Shown here: positions 46,529-55,600 of the stretch, piece by piece
Layout of the letters: each line of letters opens with the position of its first letter
Numbering within the stretch: position 1 is the stretch's first letter
Assembly (NCBI RefSeq): GCF_000816305.1
Contig: NZ_CP007773.1
Coordinates: 372,001 to 436,000, forward strand
DNA length: 64,000 bases
Origin: Campylobacter subantarcticus LMG 24377
Lineage (GTDB): Bacteria; Campylobacterota; Campylobacteria; Campylobacterales; Campylobacteraceae
Direction: 5' to 3'
Translations under genes and position numbers: made by a program
The notes under the pieces: generated by a model
Told to the model about the DNA's origin: nothing
Seen by the model: only the letters and a program-made list of their open reading frames with translations
Database searches by the model: none

Positions 46529-48928
46529 ATGAAATTAACAAGAAGAAAATTTTTAAAGGGTTTAGCTGCAAGTTCAGCTATTGTTACTGTTAATCCTCTA
46601 ATGGCCGCAGGCGAGGGAACTAAATTTTATAACACTAAAAAAATTCCTCATGCAACACATTTTGGAGCTTTTTGGGCTGAAGTTAATTCAGAAGGTAAGC
46701 TTGTAAAAGTTACTCCACAGCAATCTGACAAACATCCTTCTATTATTACTGATGCTATCGTTGACAGAACTTATTCAGATACTAGGGTAAAATATCCTTG
46801 TGTAAGAAAAAGTTTTTTAGAAGGTAAAAAAAGACCTAAATTAAGAGGTAAAGAGCCTTTTGTAAGAGTAAGTTGGGAAAAAGCAATGGATCTTATATTG
46901 GAAAAACTAAAAGAAACCCCTATTGAAAATTTGTTTAATGCAAGCTATGGTGCTTGGGGTCATGTTGGTTTATTACATAATTGTAATTCAGTGGCAGGAA
47001 GATTTTTTAATACAGCTTTGGGTGGTCACATAGGAACTGATGGAGAATACAGTAATGGTGCTGCAGGTAGGGTCAATGCGACTATAATGGGAGATTTGGA
47101 AGTTTATTCTTTACAAACTGCGCATGAAGTTATTTTGGAAAATACTCAAGTTTATGTTCTATGGGGTGCTGATTTATATAAATGTAATCAAATTGATTAT
47201 AAAGTGGCTAATCGTGGTAATGATGATTATTATAAAAAATACAGTAAGTCAAATATTAAATTTATTACTATTGATCCTCAGTACACTCAAACAGCAGAAA
47301 TTTTAAATGCAGAATGGATTAAAATTCGTCCAAATACCGATGTTGCTTTGATGCTTGGAATGATGAATTATCTGTATAAAAGTGGAAAATATGATAAGAA
47401 TTTTATAGAAAAATATACTGACGGTTTTGATAAATTTTTACCTTATTTACTTGGGAAAACTGATGGGGTTGATAAAACTCCAGCTTGGGCTGCAAATATT
47501 ACAGGGGTAGAAGAAAATGTAATTACTGCATTAGCAGATACCTTTGTAAAAAATAGAACTTTCTTAGCTGGTAATTGGGCTATGCAAAGAGCGCAACATG
47601 GAGAACAAGCTGATTGGACATTGATGGTTTTAGCTTCTATGATAGGTCAAGTGGGTTTGCCTGGTGGAGGATTTGGTTTTTCTATGCATTATGCAGGTGG
47701 TGGACAAGCATTTTCAGGCGTAAGACTTCCAGTTGGATTGCCACAAGGTAAAAACAATCTTGATACAAATATTCCTGCAAGTAGAGTTTCAGAAGCAATT
47801 TTAAATCCAGGTAAAACTGTAAAATTCAAAGGCAAGGAAATCACTTATCCAAAAATCAAAATGATGTATGTAGTCGGTGCTTCTGTATTGGGCCATCACC
47901 CAGACACCAATGAGCTAATCAAAGCTTTAAGAACTCTTGATACATTAATTGTACATGAGCCTTGGTGGACTCCTATGGCAAAAATGGCAGACATTGTTTT
48001 ACCTTCAACTACTACATTAGAAAGAGATGATATAAGTTTTGGTGGATCATACTCGCAAGATTATGTTTATGCTATGAAAAAAGTGATTGAGCCTTATTTT
48101 GAAAGTAGAAATGATTATGATATTTTTGAAGAATTAGCAAAAAGAATAGGGGAAAGAGAGTATAAAAAATTTACTGGTGGTAAAACTAAACAAGAATGGC
48201 TTGAAGGATTTTATGGTAGAAGTGATTGCCCTTATTATATGGAATTTGCAGATTTTTGGAAACAAGGTTTTGTGCATTTTGAACCTCCAAAAGAAGCTTA
48301 TAACTTCGTAAGACACTCTGAATTTAGAGCAGATCCGGTGGTAAATAAACTTGCCACAGAAAGTGGTAAAATTCAAATTTATTCTCCTAAATTTGAAAGT
48401 TATAAATTGGAAGATTTTAAAGCACATCCAACTTGGTTTGAACCAGCTGAGTGGCTTGGCAATGAAAAATTAGTCAAAAAATACCCTTTCCATTTATTAA
48501 GTCCACATCCAAGATATAGAGTTCATTCTCAACTTGATAATACTTGGGTAAGAGATTTGTATAAAATTCAAGGCAGAGAACCTGTAGTTATTAATACAAA
48601 TGATGCTAAAAAACTTGGCATTGCTCATGGAGAAGTTGTAGAGGTATATAATGATCGCGGTTCACTTTTAGCAGGTGCATTTGTAACCGATAATATTATG
48701 GAAGGAGTTATTAGCATCCAAGAAGGTGCTTGGTATGATCCTGAAGATATTAGTGATAGCAAACCAAGATGTAATGCAGGTCATGTAAATGTATTAACCA
48801 GCTCAAGACCAACTTCAACTATGGCTCAAGCTACGAGTGTAAATACTTGTCTTGTTGGTATTAAAAAATTAAAAGAAGTTATAAAACCTTATAACTCAAC
48901 AACACCACCTGAAATTATAGGAGCTTAA
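46529..48928 (+). CDS. torA: TorA-type TMAO/DMSO reductase, molybdopterin catalytic subunit
   Basis: 799 residues. A twin-arginine signal (RRKFLKGLAASSAI) targets it to the periplasm as a folded protein. Molybdopterin-binding blocks of the DMSO reductase family follow (YGAWGHVGLLHNCNSVAG, TDGEYSNGAAGR with the probable molybdenum-ligand Ser, and the C-terminal HPRYRVHSQLDNT). There is no N-terminal 4Fe-4S motif, as in TorA. It reduces N- or S-oxides and is followed after 2 nt by its cytochrome. The equivalent C. jejuni pair supports growth on TMAO and DMSO under low oxygen. Confidence 0.93.
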   Translation: MKLTRRKFLKGLAASSAIVTVNPLMAAGEGTKFYNTKKIPHATHFGAFWAEVNSEGKLVKVTPQQSDKHPSIITDAIVDRTYSDTRVKYPCVRKSFLEGKKRPKLRGKEPFVRVSWEKAMDLILEKLKETPIENLFNASYGAWGHVGLLHNCNSVAGRFFNTALGGHIGTDGEYSNGAAGRVNATIMGDLEVYSLQTAHEVILENTQVYVLWGADLYKCNQIDYKVANRGNDDYYKKYSKSNIKFITIDPQYTQTAEILNAEWIKIRPNTDVALMLGMMNYLYKSGKYDKNFIEKYTDGFDKFLPYLLGKTDGVDKTPAWAANITGVEENVITALADTFVKNRTFLAGNWAMQRAQHGEQADWTLMVLASMIGQVGLPGGGFGFSMHYAGGGQAFSGVRLPVGLPQGKNNLDTNIPASRVSEAILNPGKTVKFKGKEITYPKIKMMYVVGASVLGHHPDTNELIKALRTLDTLIVHEPWWTPMAKMADIVLPSTTTLERDDISFGGSYSQDYVYAMKKVIEPYFESRNDYDIFEELAKRIGEREYKKFTGGKTKQEWLEGFYGRSDCPYYMEFADFWKQGFVHFEPPKEAYNFVRHSEFRADPVVNKLATESGKIQIYSPKFESYKLEDFKAHPTWFEPAEWLGNEKLVKKYPFHLLSPHPRYRVHSQLDNTWVRDLYKIQGREPVVINTNDAKKLGIAHGEVVEVYNDRGSLLAGAFVTDNIMEGVISIQEGAWYDPEDISDSKPRCNAGHVNVLTSSRPTSTMAQATSVNTCLVGIKKLKEVIKPYNSTTPPEIIGA

Positions 48929-48930
48929 TA

Positions 48931-49464
48931 ATGAGAAAAATTATTTTAACATTTATATTTTTAACTAGCACTTTGTTTGCTAAAGATATGTTTATTTTTA
49001 ATGAAAAAGTTGATCTTTTAGATAGTGCTAGTAAAAAAGTTGTGGGGCAAATTTATGAAGGCTCTAAAGTAGAATTGATAAAAAAAGAAGGTGATTATTC
49101 TTTGATAAAAGTTAAAGGTGAGGTAGTGGAATCAAATCCAAAAAGCCTTGCTTTTACTAAGGATGGAATTTATCTTTTACTCACTTTGAATTCTGAAAAT
49201 GCAAAAAATGAAATGGAATTTTTGGTAAAAAATAAAGATTTAACAGATCAAGAAATTCTTGCTTGGGATGCAATAGAATTAACTTATTATGACACATGTA
49301 CAAGTTGCCATGCTGCTCATAAACCAAAAGAACACTTAATGGAAGAATGGGATGCGTATTTATCAGCTATGCAAGGTTTTGCAAAAATTAATGATGCAGA
49401 AAAAGATAGAATTTTAAGATTCTTACAATCTCATGCAAGTAATGGACCTGTAAAACTTGATTAA
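48931..49464 (+). CDS. Monoheme cytochrome c, electron donor to TorA
   Basis: 177 residues: a signal peptide (MRKIILTFIFLTSTLFA), an SH3-like beta domain (about 20-90) and a C-terminal heme domain with one CTSCH motif (Cys 123, Cys 126, His 127). The C-terminal part resembles the last heme domain of TorC. Full TorC is pentaheme, so this is the reduced Campylobacter version. It takes electrons from the quinol pool to TorA in the periplasm. Confidence 0.88.
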   Translation: MRKIILTFIFLTSTLFAKDMFIFNEKVDLLDSASKKVVGQIYEGSKVELIKKEGDYSLIKVKGEVVESNPKSLAFTKDGIYLLLTLNSENAKNEMEFLVKNKDLTDQEILAWDAIELTYYDTCTSCHAAHKPKEHLMEEWDAYLSAMQGFAKINDAEKDRILRFLQSHASNGPVKLD

Positions 49465-49470
49465 TTAAAA

Positions 49471-50628
49471 ATGAAAAGGTATTTATTCGCCGTTTTATTT
49501 TTTGATTTTTGTGCTTTATTGTATGGTATAAGCACTTTATCTATAAGCTACAATGAAGCACAAATTTATTTTTATGATCATAGTATAATTGCTATGATCG
49601 CTAGATTTGGTACTAGTCTTTTTGGTCAAAATGATTTTGGATTAAGACTTCCTTTTGTTTTATTACATTCTTTAAGTTGTATTTTGTTGTATATTTTAGC
49701 TTTAAGATATACTAAAACTTCTTTTGATGCCTTTATTTCCGTTGTACTTTTTATATTGCTTCCTGGTAGTGTAGTCAGTGCTTTACTTATCAATGAATCA
49801 AGCATTGTAATATTTTTCACGCTTTTAATTTTAGTATTATTTGAATATAAAAAAATCTTTTTATTTTATATTTTATTAGTTTTAGTTCTTTTTGTAGATG
49901 AAAATTTTGCAATTTTATATTTATCTTTTTTCTTCTATGCTATTTATAAAAAAGATAAATTACTTATCGTGTGTGCTTTGATTTTATTTATTATTGCAAT
50001 GAGTGTTTATGGTTTTGACGCAAGCGGAAAACCTAAAGGATATTTTTTGGATACTTTAGGCATTTTTGCAGCTTGCTTTTCACCTTTAGTTTTTCTTTAT
50101 TTTTTTTATGTTATTTATAGAATTCTTTTGCAAGATGATAAGCCACTTTTATGGTTTATTAGTGCAACTACTTTTGTTTTTTGTTTAATTTTTTCCATAA
50201 GACAAAGACTTTTTTTAGAGGATTTTTTGCCTTTTTGTGTGGTTTGTACTCCATTGCTAATTCGCTATTTAATGTCCTCATATCGCTCTAGAATGCCGCA
50301 ATTGCGTTTAAAACATAAAATTTTTATCGAATGTTCTTTAGTGTTTTTGTTGTTTTTTTATGTGGGCATTATTTTCAATCAAGTGTTTTATTATCTGCTA
50401 AAAGATCCAAAAAAACATTTTGCTTACGATTATCATATAGCCAAAGAATTAGCTCTAAATTTAAAACAACACAATCTCACACACATTTTTACCCAAGATA
50501 AAGAACTAGCCCTAAGACTTAAATTTTATGGTATTTCTGAAGGTAAGCTAGAACTTCATTCTAGTAAAAAAGCTAGCAAGATCTATGTTAGTTTGGGCAA
50601 GCATAATGTTTATTATTCTATAAAATGA
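49471..50628 (+). CDS. ArnT/PMT-like multi-pass glycosyltransferase
   Basis: 385 residues, about ten membrane helices, with the GT-C layout: a short first loop containing SISYNEAQIYFYDH (acidic residue in the expected catalytic place) and FGLRLPFVLLHSLSCILLY. It resembles dolichyl-phosphate-mannose or aminoarabinose transferases. The C-terminal soluble domain is short. Donor and acceptor are unknown; a lipid-linked sugar donor is a family-level inference. It starts 6 nt after the cytochrome gene and overlaps the pseudopilin gene by 4 nt. Confidence 0.7.
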   Translation: MKRYLFAVLFFDFCALLYGISTLSISYNEAQIYFYDHSIIAMIARFGTSLFGQNDFGLRLPFVLLHSLSCILLYILALRYTKTSFDAFISVVLFILLPGSVVSALLINESSIVIFFTLLILVLFEYKKIFLFYILLVLVLFVDENFAILYLSFFFYAIYKKDKLLIVCALILFIIAMSVYGFDASGKPKGYFLDTLGIFAACFSPLVFLYFFYVIYRILLQDDKPLLWFISATTFVFCLIFSIRQRLFLEDFLPFCVVCTPLLIRYLMSSYRSRMPQLRLKHKIFIECSLVFLLFFYVGIIFNQVFYYLLKDPKKHFAYDYHIAKELALNLKQHNLTHIFTQDKELALRLKFYGISEGKLELHSSKKASKIYVSLGKHNVYYSIK

Positions 50629-51365
50629 AACAAGCTTTTACTTTAATAGAACTAGTTTTTGTTTGTATTATATTATCTTTATTATTTTCTATGGCTTATG
50701 TTTATTATAAGCCTGATTATTTACGTTTAGGAGCTGAGCAAGTTTTAAATGATATCAAATACACAAGACACTTAGCTTTAATACAAAATGATTTCAGAGT
50801 TAAAGAATTTAACATTGCTAAACGAGAGTGGTTTAAGGCTAAATGGCAGCTGTATTTTATACGATCAAAATCTGCTACAAACAATGAACAAACTTATACC
50901 ATTTTTTTAGATAAAAATGGTGATGGTAATGCAAATATAGGTAAAAATATGACTAATAAAGACAGAGAAATAGCAGTTGATCTTATCAACCCTAATATAC
51001 TAATGAACTCAGGTCAAAGTGGGGTGATAAACCAAAATGATTTTAAAGCAAATTCGAAATACAACATAGAAAAAACTTATGGTATATCTAAGGTTTTATT
51101 TGAAGGTGCTTGTAAAGGAAGTACGCGTTTAATTTTTGATGATTACGGTCGTTTGTATACACCTTTAAAAAATGCCATGCGTGCTTATGATAAACTTGCA
51201 TCTTTTAATAATGATTGTATTGTAAGATTATCTAATAACCAAAATAAACATATATGTATTATTATAAATCCTATTAGTGGCTATGCTTATATCCCTAAAT
51301 TTTCTTCAAATAAAACACAAAATATTATACTTAATAATAAAAACACTTATTGTCATACTTTATAA
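50625..51365 (+). CDS. Type II secretion-like pseudopilin, possible CtsG
   Basis: 246 residues. The N-terminus MKQAFTLIELVFVCIILSLL is a classic prepilin-peptidase substrate: short basic leader, cleavage before Phe, Glu at +5, hydrophobic helix. The C-terminal 200 residues are a large globular domain with one cysteine pair (EGACKGST and NNDCIVRL). I recall a pseudopilin-like gene, ctsG, required for transformation in C. jejuni, away from the main cts operon, and this is a likely equivalent. If so, the uptake system is completed by genes 37 kb apart. It overlaps the upstream gene by 4 nt. Confidence 0.7.
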   Translation: MKQAFTLIELVFVCIILSLLFSMAYVYYKPDYLRLGAEQVLNDIKYTRHLALIQNDFRVKEFNIAKREWFKAKWQLYFIRSKSATNNEQTYTIFLDKNGDGNANIGKNMTNKDREIAVDLINPNILMNSGQSGVINQNDFKANSKYNIEKTYGISKVLFEGACKGSTRLIFDDYGRLYTPLKNAMRAYDKLASFNNDCIVRLSNNQNKHICIIINPISGYAYIPKFSSNKTQNIILNNKNTYCHTL

Positions 51366-51371
51366 GATATA

Positions 51372-51418
51372 TTGATGGTGTATTGCCCCTTCCTCAGTTT
51401 CCAAACATTAACCATCAA
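51372..51418. other. Hairpin with pyrimidine-rich loop downstream of the pseudopilin gene
   Basis: TTGATGGT (51372-51379) pairs with ACCATCAA (51411-51418). The 31-nt loop holds GCCCCTTCCTC on the plus strand. A minus-strand TATAAT stands at 51432-51427, so a short minus-strand RNA starting near 51420 could also carry it. No T run follows on either strand, so it is not a plain terminator. Confidence 0.35.
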
Positions 51419-51469
51419 AGAGCATAATTATACTTGTAAAAGCAAACATTCATAGATAACTCCTTAGTT

Positions 51470-51502
51470 TTTAAAGATCTAGTTTTTTACTAGATCTTTA
51501 AA
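51470..51502. repeat. 14-bp perfect inverted repeat upstream of porA
   Basis: TTTAAAGATCTAGT (51470-51483) and ACTAGATCTTTAAA (51489-51502) flank a TTTTT loop. It lies in the 390-nt gap between the pseudopilin gene and porA, about 210 nt before the porA -10. A TATACT at 51429-51434 would start a plus-strand RNA near 51441 ending with this stem. It could be a weak terminator, a protein-binding site or the end of a small RNA. Confidence 0.45.
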
Positions 51503-51712
51503 GATATATTCTAAATGCAAATTGTAAAATGTTTTCATAAGTAATTAACCAATTAAAGCAAACTAGTATTTTTATTTATTCTTAAATGTATTTTTATAAT
51601 CAACTCTTTAGTATATAAAAGTTATATCTTTTAGTTTAATATTTTATCTTATTAATTAACTTCATAAATATACAATTTTACTAACTTTAAGAATTCTTAT
51701 ATAAAACTGTGC

Positions 51713-51718
51713 TATAAT
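51713..51718 (+). promoter_or_regulatory. Extended -10 promoter of porA
   Basis: TGC directly followed by TATAAT forms an extended -10 box 37 nt before the porA ATG. A strong AAGGAG ribosome-binding site stands at 51741-51746. These fit a very highly expressed gene. Confidence 0.7.
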
Positions 51719-51755
51719 ACAAGTCATAGTTTTAATTTTAATAAGGAGAATTCTC

Positions 51756-52964
51756 ATGAAACTAGTTAAACTTAGTTTAGTAGCAGCTTTAGCTGCAGGT
51801 GCTTTTTCAGCAGCTAATGCTGTTTCACTTGAAGAAGCTATAAAAGATGTTGATGTATCAGGAATGTTTAGATACAGATTCCAATCTGATAGATTAGAGC
51901 AAGGTGATACAATTGACAATGGTTACAATAGCTCTAAAAACAACACACACAATTATAAAGCTCAATTAAATTTTAAAGCAGCTTTAGATGATAATTTTAA
52001 AGCTTTTGTTCAATTCCAATATACTTCAAAAGATTCTGGTTTTGGTCAAGGAACAACAGGAACAGATACTGGTTCTACATTTGCTGTTCAACAAGCTTAC
52101 TTAGAATATACTAACGAAGCTTATGCTACAAGCATTGCTTTTGGTAAAATGGAAGTTGGTTCAATCTGGACTGATGATGCTGTAGGAACAGGTAGTAAAA
52201 TTATCAATAACTCTATCGAAGGTTTAACTTTTGCTGGTTTTTGGTTTGATGCTTTCAACTGGAACAATGACGGAGATTATACAGATACAAAATTACCTAA
52301 ATCATCACTATATGGTGCAGCTGTATTAGGTGATTTTGATCCATTTGCTTTCCAATTATGGGCAGCATATTCAGCAAGCAATGCTTTCTTATATGCAGTA
52401 GATGCTAGTTATAAATTCGCATTTAATGATATGAATTTTAAAATTCAAGGTCAATACTTAGGAAATAGCCTAGAAAGTGATTTTGAAAAATTTTATGAAA
52501 ATGGTGTAGATGATGGTAACTTCTATGCTGCTAAATTCAGCGGACAAATCTCTGCCTTTGATTTCCAAGCAGGTGTTATCGGCTATGGTGAAAAAGATAA
52601 AATTACTGTAGTTACTTTAGAGGATACAGGTAGAGTAATAGCTCCAGCTAAACAAATTTTCTATTCAGATGGTAGTAAATTAACTGGGGACATGGGTGAA
52701 AACTTCTTCTATTTTGCAGGTTTAGGTTATACTTTTGCTGAAACCTTAAGAGTAGGATTTGACTATACTGGTGGTTCAACTGAATATGCAGCAGGTAGAG
52801 CTGATACTGACAAAAACGAATATACAGCAAGTGTATCTTATGCTTATAGTCCAAAACTTACATTTAGTGGATTTTATTCTTTCTTAACTGAAGATTTAAA
52901 CACTAATGGTGAAGATGATAAAAAAGATCAATTCATCAGACTTGAAGCTTTATACAAATTCTAA
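51756..52964 (+). CDS. porA: Major outer membrane porin (MOMP)
   Basis: 402 residues: a signal peptide ending ANA (about 1-22), then alternating beta strands of a trimeric porin (SGMFRYRFQS, AQLNFKAALDDNFKAFVQFQ, TSIAFGKMEVGSIW) and a C-terminal aromatic end (FIRLEALYKF) for BAM recognition. It is the main diffusion pore and surface antigen of Campylobacter. Surface loops (for example around residues 55-65 and 290-310) are species-specific. Strong promoter and ribosome-binding site. Confidence 0.95.
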   Translation: MKLVKLSLVAALAAGAFSAANAVSLEEAIKDVDVSGMFRYRFQSDRLEQGDTIDNGYNSSKNNTHNYKAQLNFKAALDDNFKAFVQFQYTSKDSGFGQGTTGTDTGSTFAVQQAYLEYTNEAYATSIAFGKMEVGSIWTDDAVGTGSKIINNSIEGLTFAGFWFDAFNWNNDGDYTDTKLPKSSLYGAAVLGDFDPFAFQLWAAYSASNAFLYAVDASYKFAFNDMNFKIQGQYLGNSLESDFEKFYENGVDDGNFYAAKFSGQISAFDFQAGVIGYGEKDKITVVTLEDTGRVIAPAKQIFYSDGSKLTGDMGENFFYFAGLGYTFAETLRVGFDYTGGSTEYAAGRADTDKNEYTASVSYAYSPKLTFSGFYSFLTEDLNTNGEDDKKDQFIRLEALYKF

Positions 52965-52970
52965 TTTTAC

Positions 52971-52994
52971 AAGCTAAGCCTTTTGGCTTAGCTT
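52971..52994. terminator. Shared hairpin between porA and yaaA
   Basis: A 10-bp stem (AAGCTAAGCC 52971-52980 with GGCTTAGCTT 52985-52994) with a TTTT loop lies 6 nt after the porA stop codon. Its distal arm contains the yaaA stop codon. It probably ends both convergent transcripts, although neither side has a clear T run. Confidence 0.55.
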
Positions 52995-53731
52995 ACTACT
53001 ATATCTAAAACAATTTCCTCTTTTAATCCTTGTATTTTAATCTCTTTTATTTTTAATTCATTAGGTAAGTTTTCAAGCAAAGTTTCTTTGTTATGTACAT
53101 CTTTACTTGCTAATACTCTGAGTATTTTACCTCTATAAGCTTTTGCGAAATGACTTAAAGTTTTGGAATTTTTTAAAAAAGTGAGAGTAATAAAGGGTTG
53201 TTTAATGGTGTAAAATTTCTCATAAAATTTAGCTCTAAGATCAATTATTAATTCATTTTCTAAAAATTTATCAACTTCATTAGAAAAATTATCCTTATAA
53301 AATTTTTCTATATTAAAATATTTGATTTTTTCTCCTTGTTTTAATTTATAATAAGGTATTAAATCTTTTGCTAAAATAGGTCCAAAAAGATTAGAAAATA
53401 TTAAAACATTCTCATCTATGTATTTTCTTGAATCCTCATTTAAATTCTCATAGTCTAAATATTCAAAAGCAACCCCATTGTATCTTTGAATAGCTTTATT
53501 TGTATCTTTTGTTATAATATCTTGAGTTAATTCTTGCATTTCATTTATATCTTTTATACCAAAAAACTTTTCAAGTTCGCCTTCATTGCATTGCTTTATA
53601 TGATTTTTATATTTTGCAAGCACTTCTAGTCTTTTACTATATAAATTACTAAAAACAAAAGAGTCTTCATTTATACAAGTTTGTGTGTTTGTTTTACTTT
53701 TGTTTTCACTAGGTGAAAATAAAATTTTCAT
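52988..53731 (-). CDS. yaaA: YaaA family (DUF328) peroxide-stress protein
   Basis: About 247 residues from the ATG at 53731. It begins MKILFSPSENKSK and has QRYNGVAFEYLDYENLNED, VLIFSNLFGPILAKDLIPYY and IDLRAKFYEKFY, the blocks of YaaA, a DNA-binding protein linked in E. coli to lowering free iron under peroxide stress. The frame extends 11 codons upstream (MYNFKKNKGLN), but the family start and AAAGGATTAAAT favour 53731. The final helix continues to the porA-yaaA hairpin. Confidence 0.85.
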   Translation of the reverse strand: MKILFSPSENKSKTNTQTCINEDSFVFSNLYSKRLEVLAKYKNHIKQCNEGELEKFFGIKDINEMQELTQDIITKDTNKAIQRYNGVAFEYLDYENLNEDSRKYIDENVLIFSNLFGPILAKDLIPYYKLKQGEKIKYFNIEKFYKDNFSNEVDKFLENELIIDLRAKFYEKFYTIKQPFITLTFLKNSKTLSHFAKAYRGKILRVLASKDVHNKETLLENLPNELKIKEIKIQGLKEEIVLDIVVS

Positions 53732-53779
53732 ATTTAATCCTTTATTTTTTTTAAAATTATACAAAATTATTCAAAACAC

Positions 53780-53808
53780 TTGACATTAATTCAAAATTAC
53801 ATTATAAT
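53780..53808 (+). promoter_or_regulatory. Consensus sigma70 promoter of the tRNA-tuf operon
   Basis: TTGACA (53780-53785), exactly 17 nt, then TATAAT (53803-53808). Both hexamers are perfect, and the first tRNA begins 15 nt after the -10. A full -35 box is unusual for Campylobacter and marks a very strong stable-RNA promoter. Confidence 0.9.
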
Positions 53809-53823
53809 TCAACTTTATTTTTT

Positions 53824-53899
53824 GCTGGTTTAGCTCAGTTGGTAGAGCAGCTGCCTTGTAAGCAGCAGGTCGGGGGTTCAAGTCCCTTAACCAGCTCCA
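53824..53899 (+). tRNA. tRNA-Thr (TGT)
   Basis: 76 nt with encoded CCA. The acceptor GCTGGTT pairs with AACCAGC, the anticodon loop is CTTGTAA and the T loop TTCAAGT. First of four tRNAs ahead of tuf. Confidence 0.97.
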
Positions 53900-53946
53900 T
53901 TGTTAATAGCAGTGTTTGACCAGAAATAAAAAGCATTTTTATTCAT

Positions 53947-54032
<86 letters not shown>

Positions 54033-54039
54033 TTGCTTT

Positions 54040-54116
54040 GCGGGAGTAGCTCAGTTGGCTAGAGCATCAGCCTTCCAAGCTGAGGGTCGCGGGTTCGAGT
54101 CCCGTTTCCCGCTCCA
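54040..54116 (+). tRNA. tRNA-Gly (TCC)
   Basis: 77 nt. The acceptor GCGGGAG pairs with TTCCCGC, the anticodon loop is CTTCCAA and CCA is encoded. It starts 7 nt after tRNA-Tyr, so they are processed from one precursor. Confidence 0.97.
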
Positions 54117-54133
54117 ACCTAATTTTGGTAGAG

Positions 54134-54178
54134 TGAAACTGGGAGCTGTTTTTAAATTCAGAATTTCTAGCAGTTTCA
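54134..54178 (+). other. Inverted repeat in the spacer before tRNA-Thr(GGT)
   Basis: TGAAACTG (54134-54141) pairs with CAGTTTCA (54171-54178) around a 29-nt loop that has a shorter inner stem (AGCT/AGC). It is followed by TTATAAT near 54192-54198, a possible internal -10. It could aid precursor processing or precede an internal promoter for tuf. Confidence 0.4.
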
Positions 54179-54221
54179 AATTTCCAAAATTTTATAATTT
54201 ATGTTTTTAATTTTTCTGAGC

Positions 54222-54296
<75 letters not shown>

Positions 54297-54361
54297 TTGA
54301 TTTCAAAAGATTATAAAACATAAATTAGTATTTGTTTGTAAATTTTATATGGAGGAAAAAG

Positions 54362-55561
54362 ATGGCTAAAGAAAAATTTTCACGTAATAAGCCTCACGTA
54401 AATATTGGTACTATTGGTCATGTTGACCATGGTAAAACTACTTTAACAGCTGCTATCTCTGCTGTTCTTTCAAGAAGAGGTTTGGCTGAGCTTAAAGATT
54501 ATGATAATATCGACAATGCTCCTGAAGAAAAAGAGCGTGGTATTACTATTGCAACTTCTCACATTGAGTATGAAACAGAAAATCGTCACTATGCTCACGT
54601 AGACTGCCCAGGTCACGCTGACTATGTTAAAAACATGATTACTGGTGCTGCTCAAATGGACGGTGCTATTCTTGTTGTTTCTGCTGCAGATGGTCCAATG
54701 CCACAAACTAGAGAGCATATCTTACTTTCTCGTCAAGTAGGTGTACCATATATCGTTGTTTTCATGAACAAAGCTGATATGGTTGATGACGCTGAATTAT
54801 TAGAACTAGTTGAAATGGAAATTAGAGAACTATTAAGTTCTTATGACTTCCCAGGAGATGACACTCCAATTATTTCAGGTTCTGCTTTACAAGCTCTTGA
54901 AGAAGCAAAAGCTGGACAAGATGGTGAATGGTCTAAAAAAATCCTAGATCTTATGGCGGCAGTTGATGAGTATATCCCAACTCCAACTCGTGATACAGAT
55001 AAAGATTTCTTAATGCCAATTGAAGATGTATTCTCAATTTCAGGTCGTGGTACAGTTGTTACTGGTAGAATTGAAAAAGGTGTTGTTAAAGTTGGTGACA
55101 CTATTGAAATCGTTGGTATTAGAGAAACACAAAGTACTACAGTAACTGGTGTTGAAATGTTTAGAAAAGAAATGGATCAAGGTGAAGCAGGTGATAACGT
55201 AGGTGTTCTTCTACGTGGTACTAAAAAAGAAGATGTTCTTCGTGGTATGGTTCTTGCTAAACCAAAATCAATTACTCCACATACTGACTTTGAAGCAGAA
55301 GTTTATATCTTAAATAAAGATGAAGGTGGTCGTCATACTCCATTCTTTAATAACTATAGACCACAGTTCTATGTAAGAACAACAGATGTTACTGGTTCTA
55401 TCCAACTTGCAGAAGGTGTTGAAATGGTTATGCCAGGTGAGAATGTTAGAATTACTGTAAGTCTTATTGCTCCAGTTGCACTTGAAGAAGGAACTCGTTT
55501 TGCTATCCGTGAAGGTGGACGTACTGTTGGTTCAGGTGTTGTTTCTAAAATTATTAAATAA
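54362..55561 (+). CDS. tuf: Elongation factor Tu
   Basis: 399 residues from the ATG at 54362 (GGAGG upstream; the frame extends 10 codons further but without homology). The G domain has [26 protein letters not shown] and NKAD; domains 2 and 3 follow to the conserved [17 protein letters not shown] end. It delivers aminoacyl-tRNA to the ribosome. It is the only tuf in the window. Confidence 0.99.
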   Translation: MAKEKFSRNKPHVNIGTIGHVDHGKTTLTAAISAVLSRRGLAELKDYDNIDNAPEEKERGITIATSHIEYETENRHYAHVDCPGHADYVKNMITGAAQMDGAILVVSAADGPMPQTREHILLSRQVGVPYIVVFMNKADMVDDAELLELVEMEIRELLSSYDFPGDDTPIISGSALQALEEAKAGQDGEWSKKILDLMAAVDEYIPTPTRDTDKDFLMPIEDVFSISGRGTVVTGRIEKGVVKVGDTIEIVGIRETQSTTVTGVEMFRKEMDQGEAGDNVGVLLRGTKKEDVLRGMVLAKPKSITPHTDFEAEVYILNKDEGGRHTPFFNNYRPQFYVRTTDVTGSIQLAEGVEMVMPGENVRITVSLIAPVALEEGTRFAIREGGRTVGSGVVSKIIK

Positions 55562-55565
55562 TTAT

Positions 55566-55589
55566 AAGCGAGATTTTATCTCGCTTTTT
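55566..55589 (+). terminator. Attenuating terminator between tuf and rpmG
   Basis: An 8-bp stem (AAGCGAGA 55566-55573 with TCTCGCTT 55579-55586), loop TTTTA and a short T run. Because rpmG starts 12 nt later without its own promoter, it probably terminates only part of the tuf transcripts. Confidence 0.65.
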
Positions 55590-55600
55590 AAGGAATAAAA

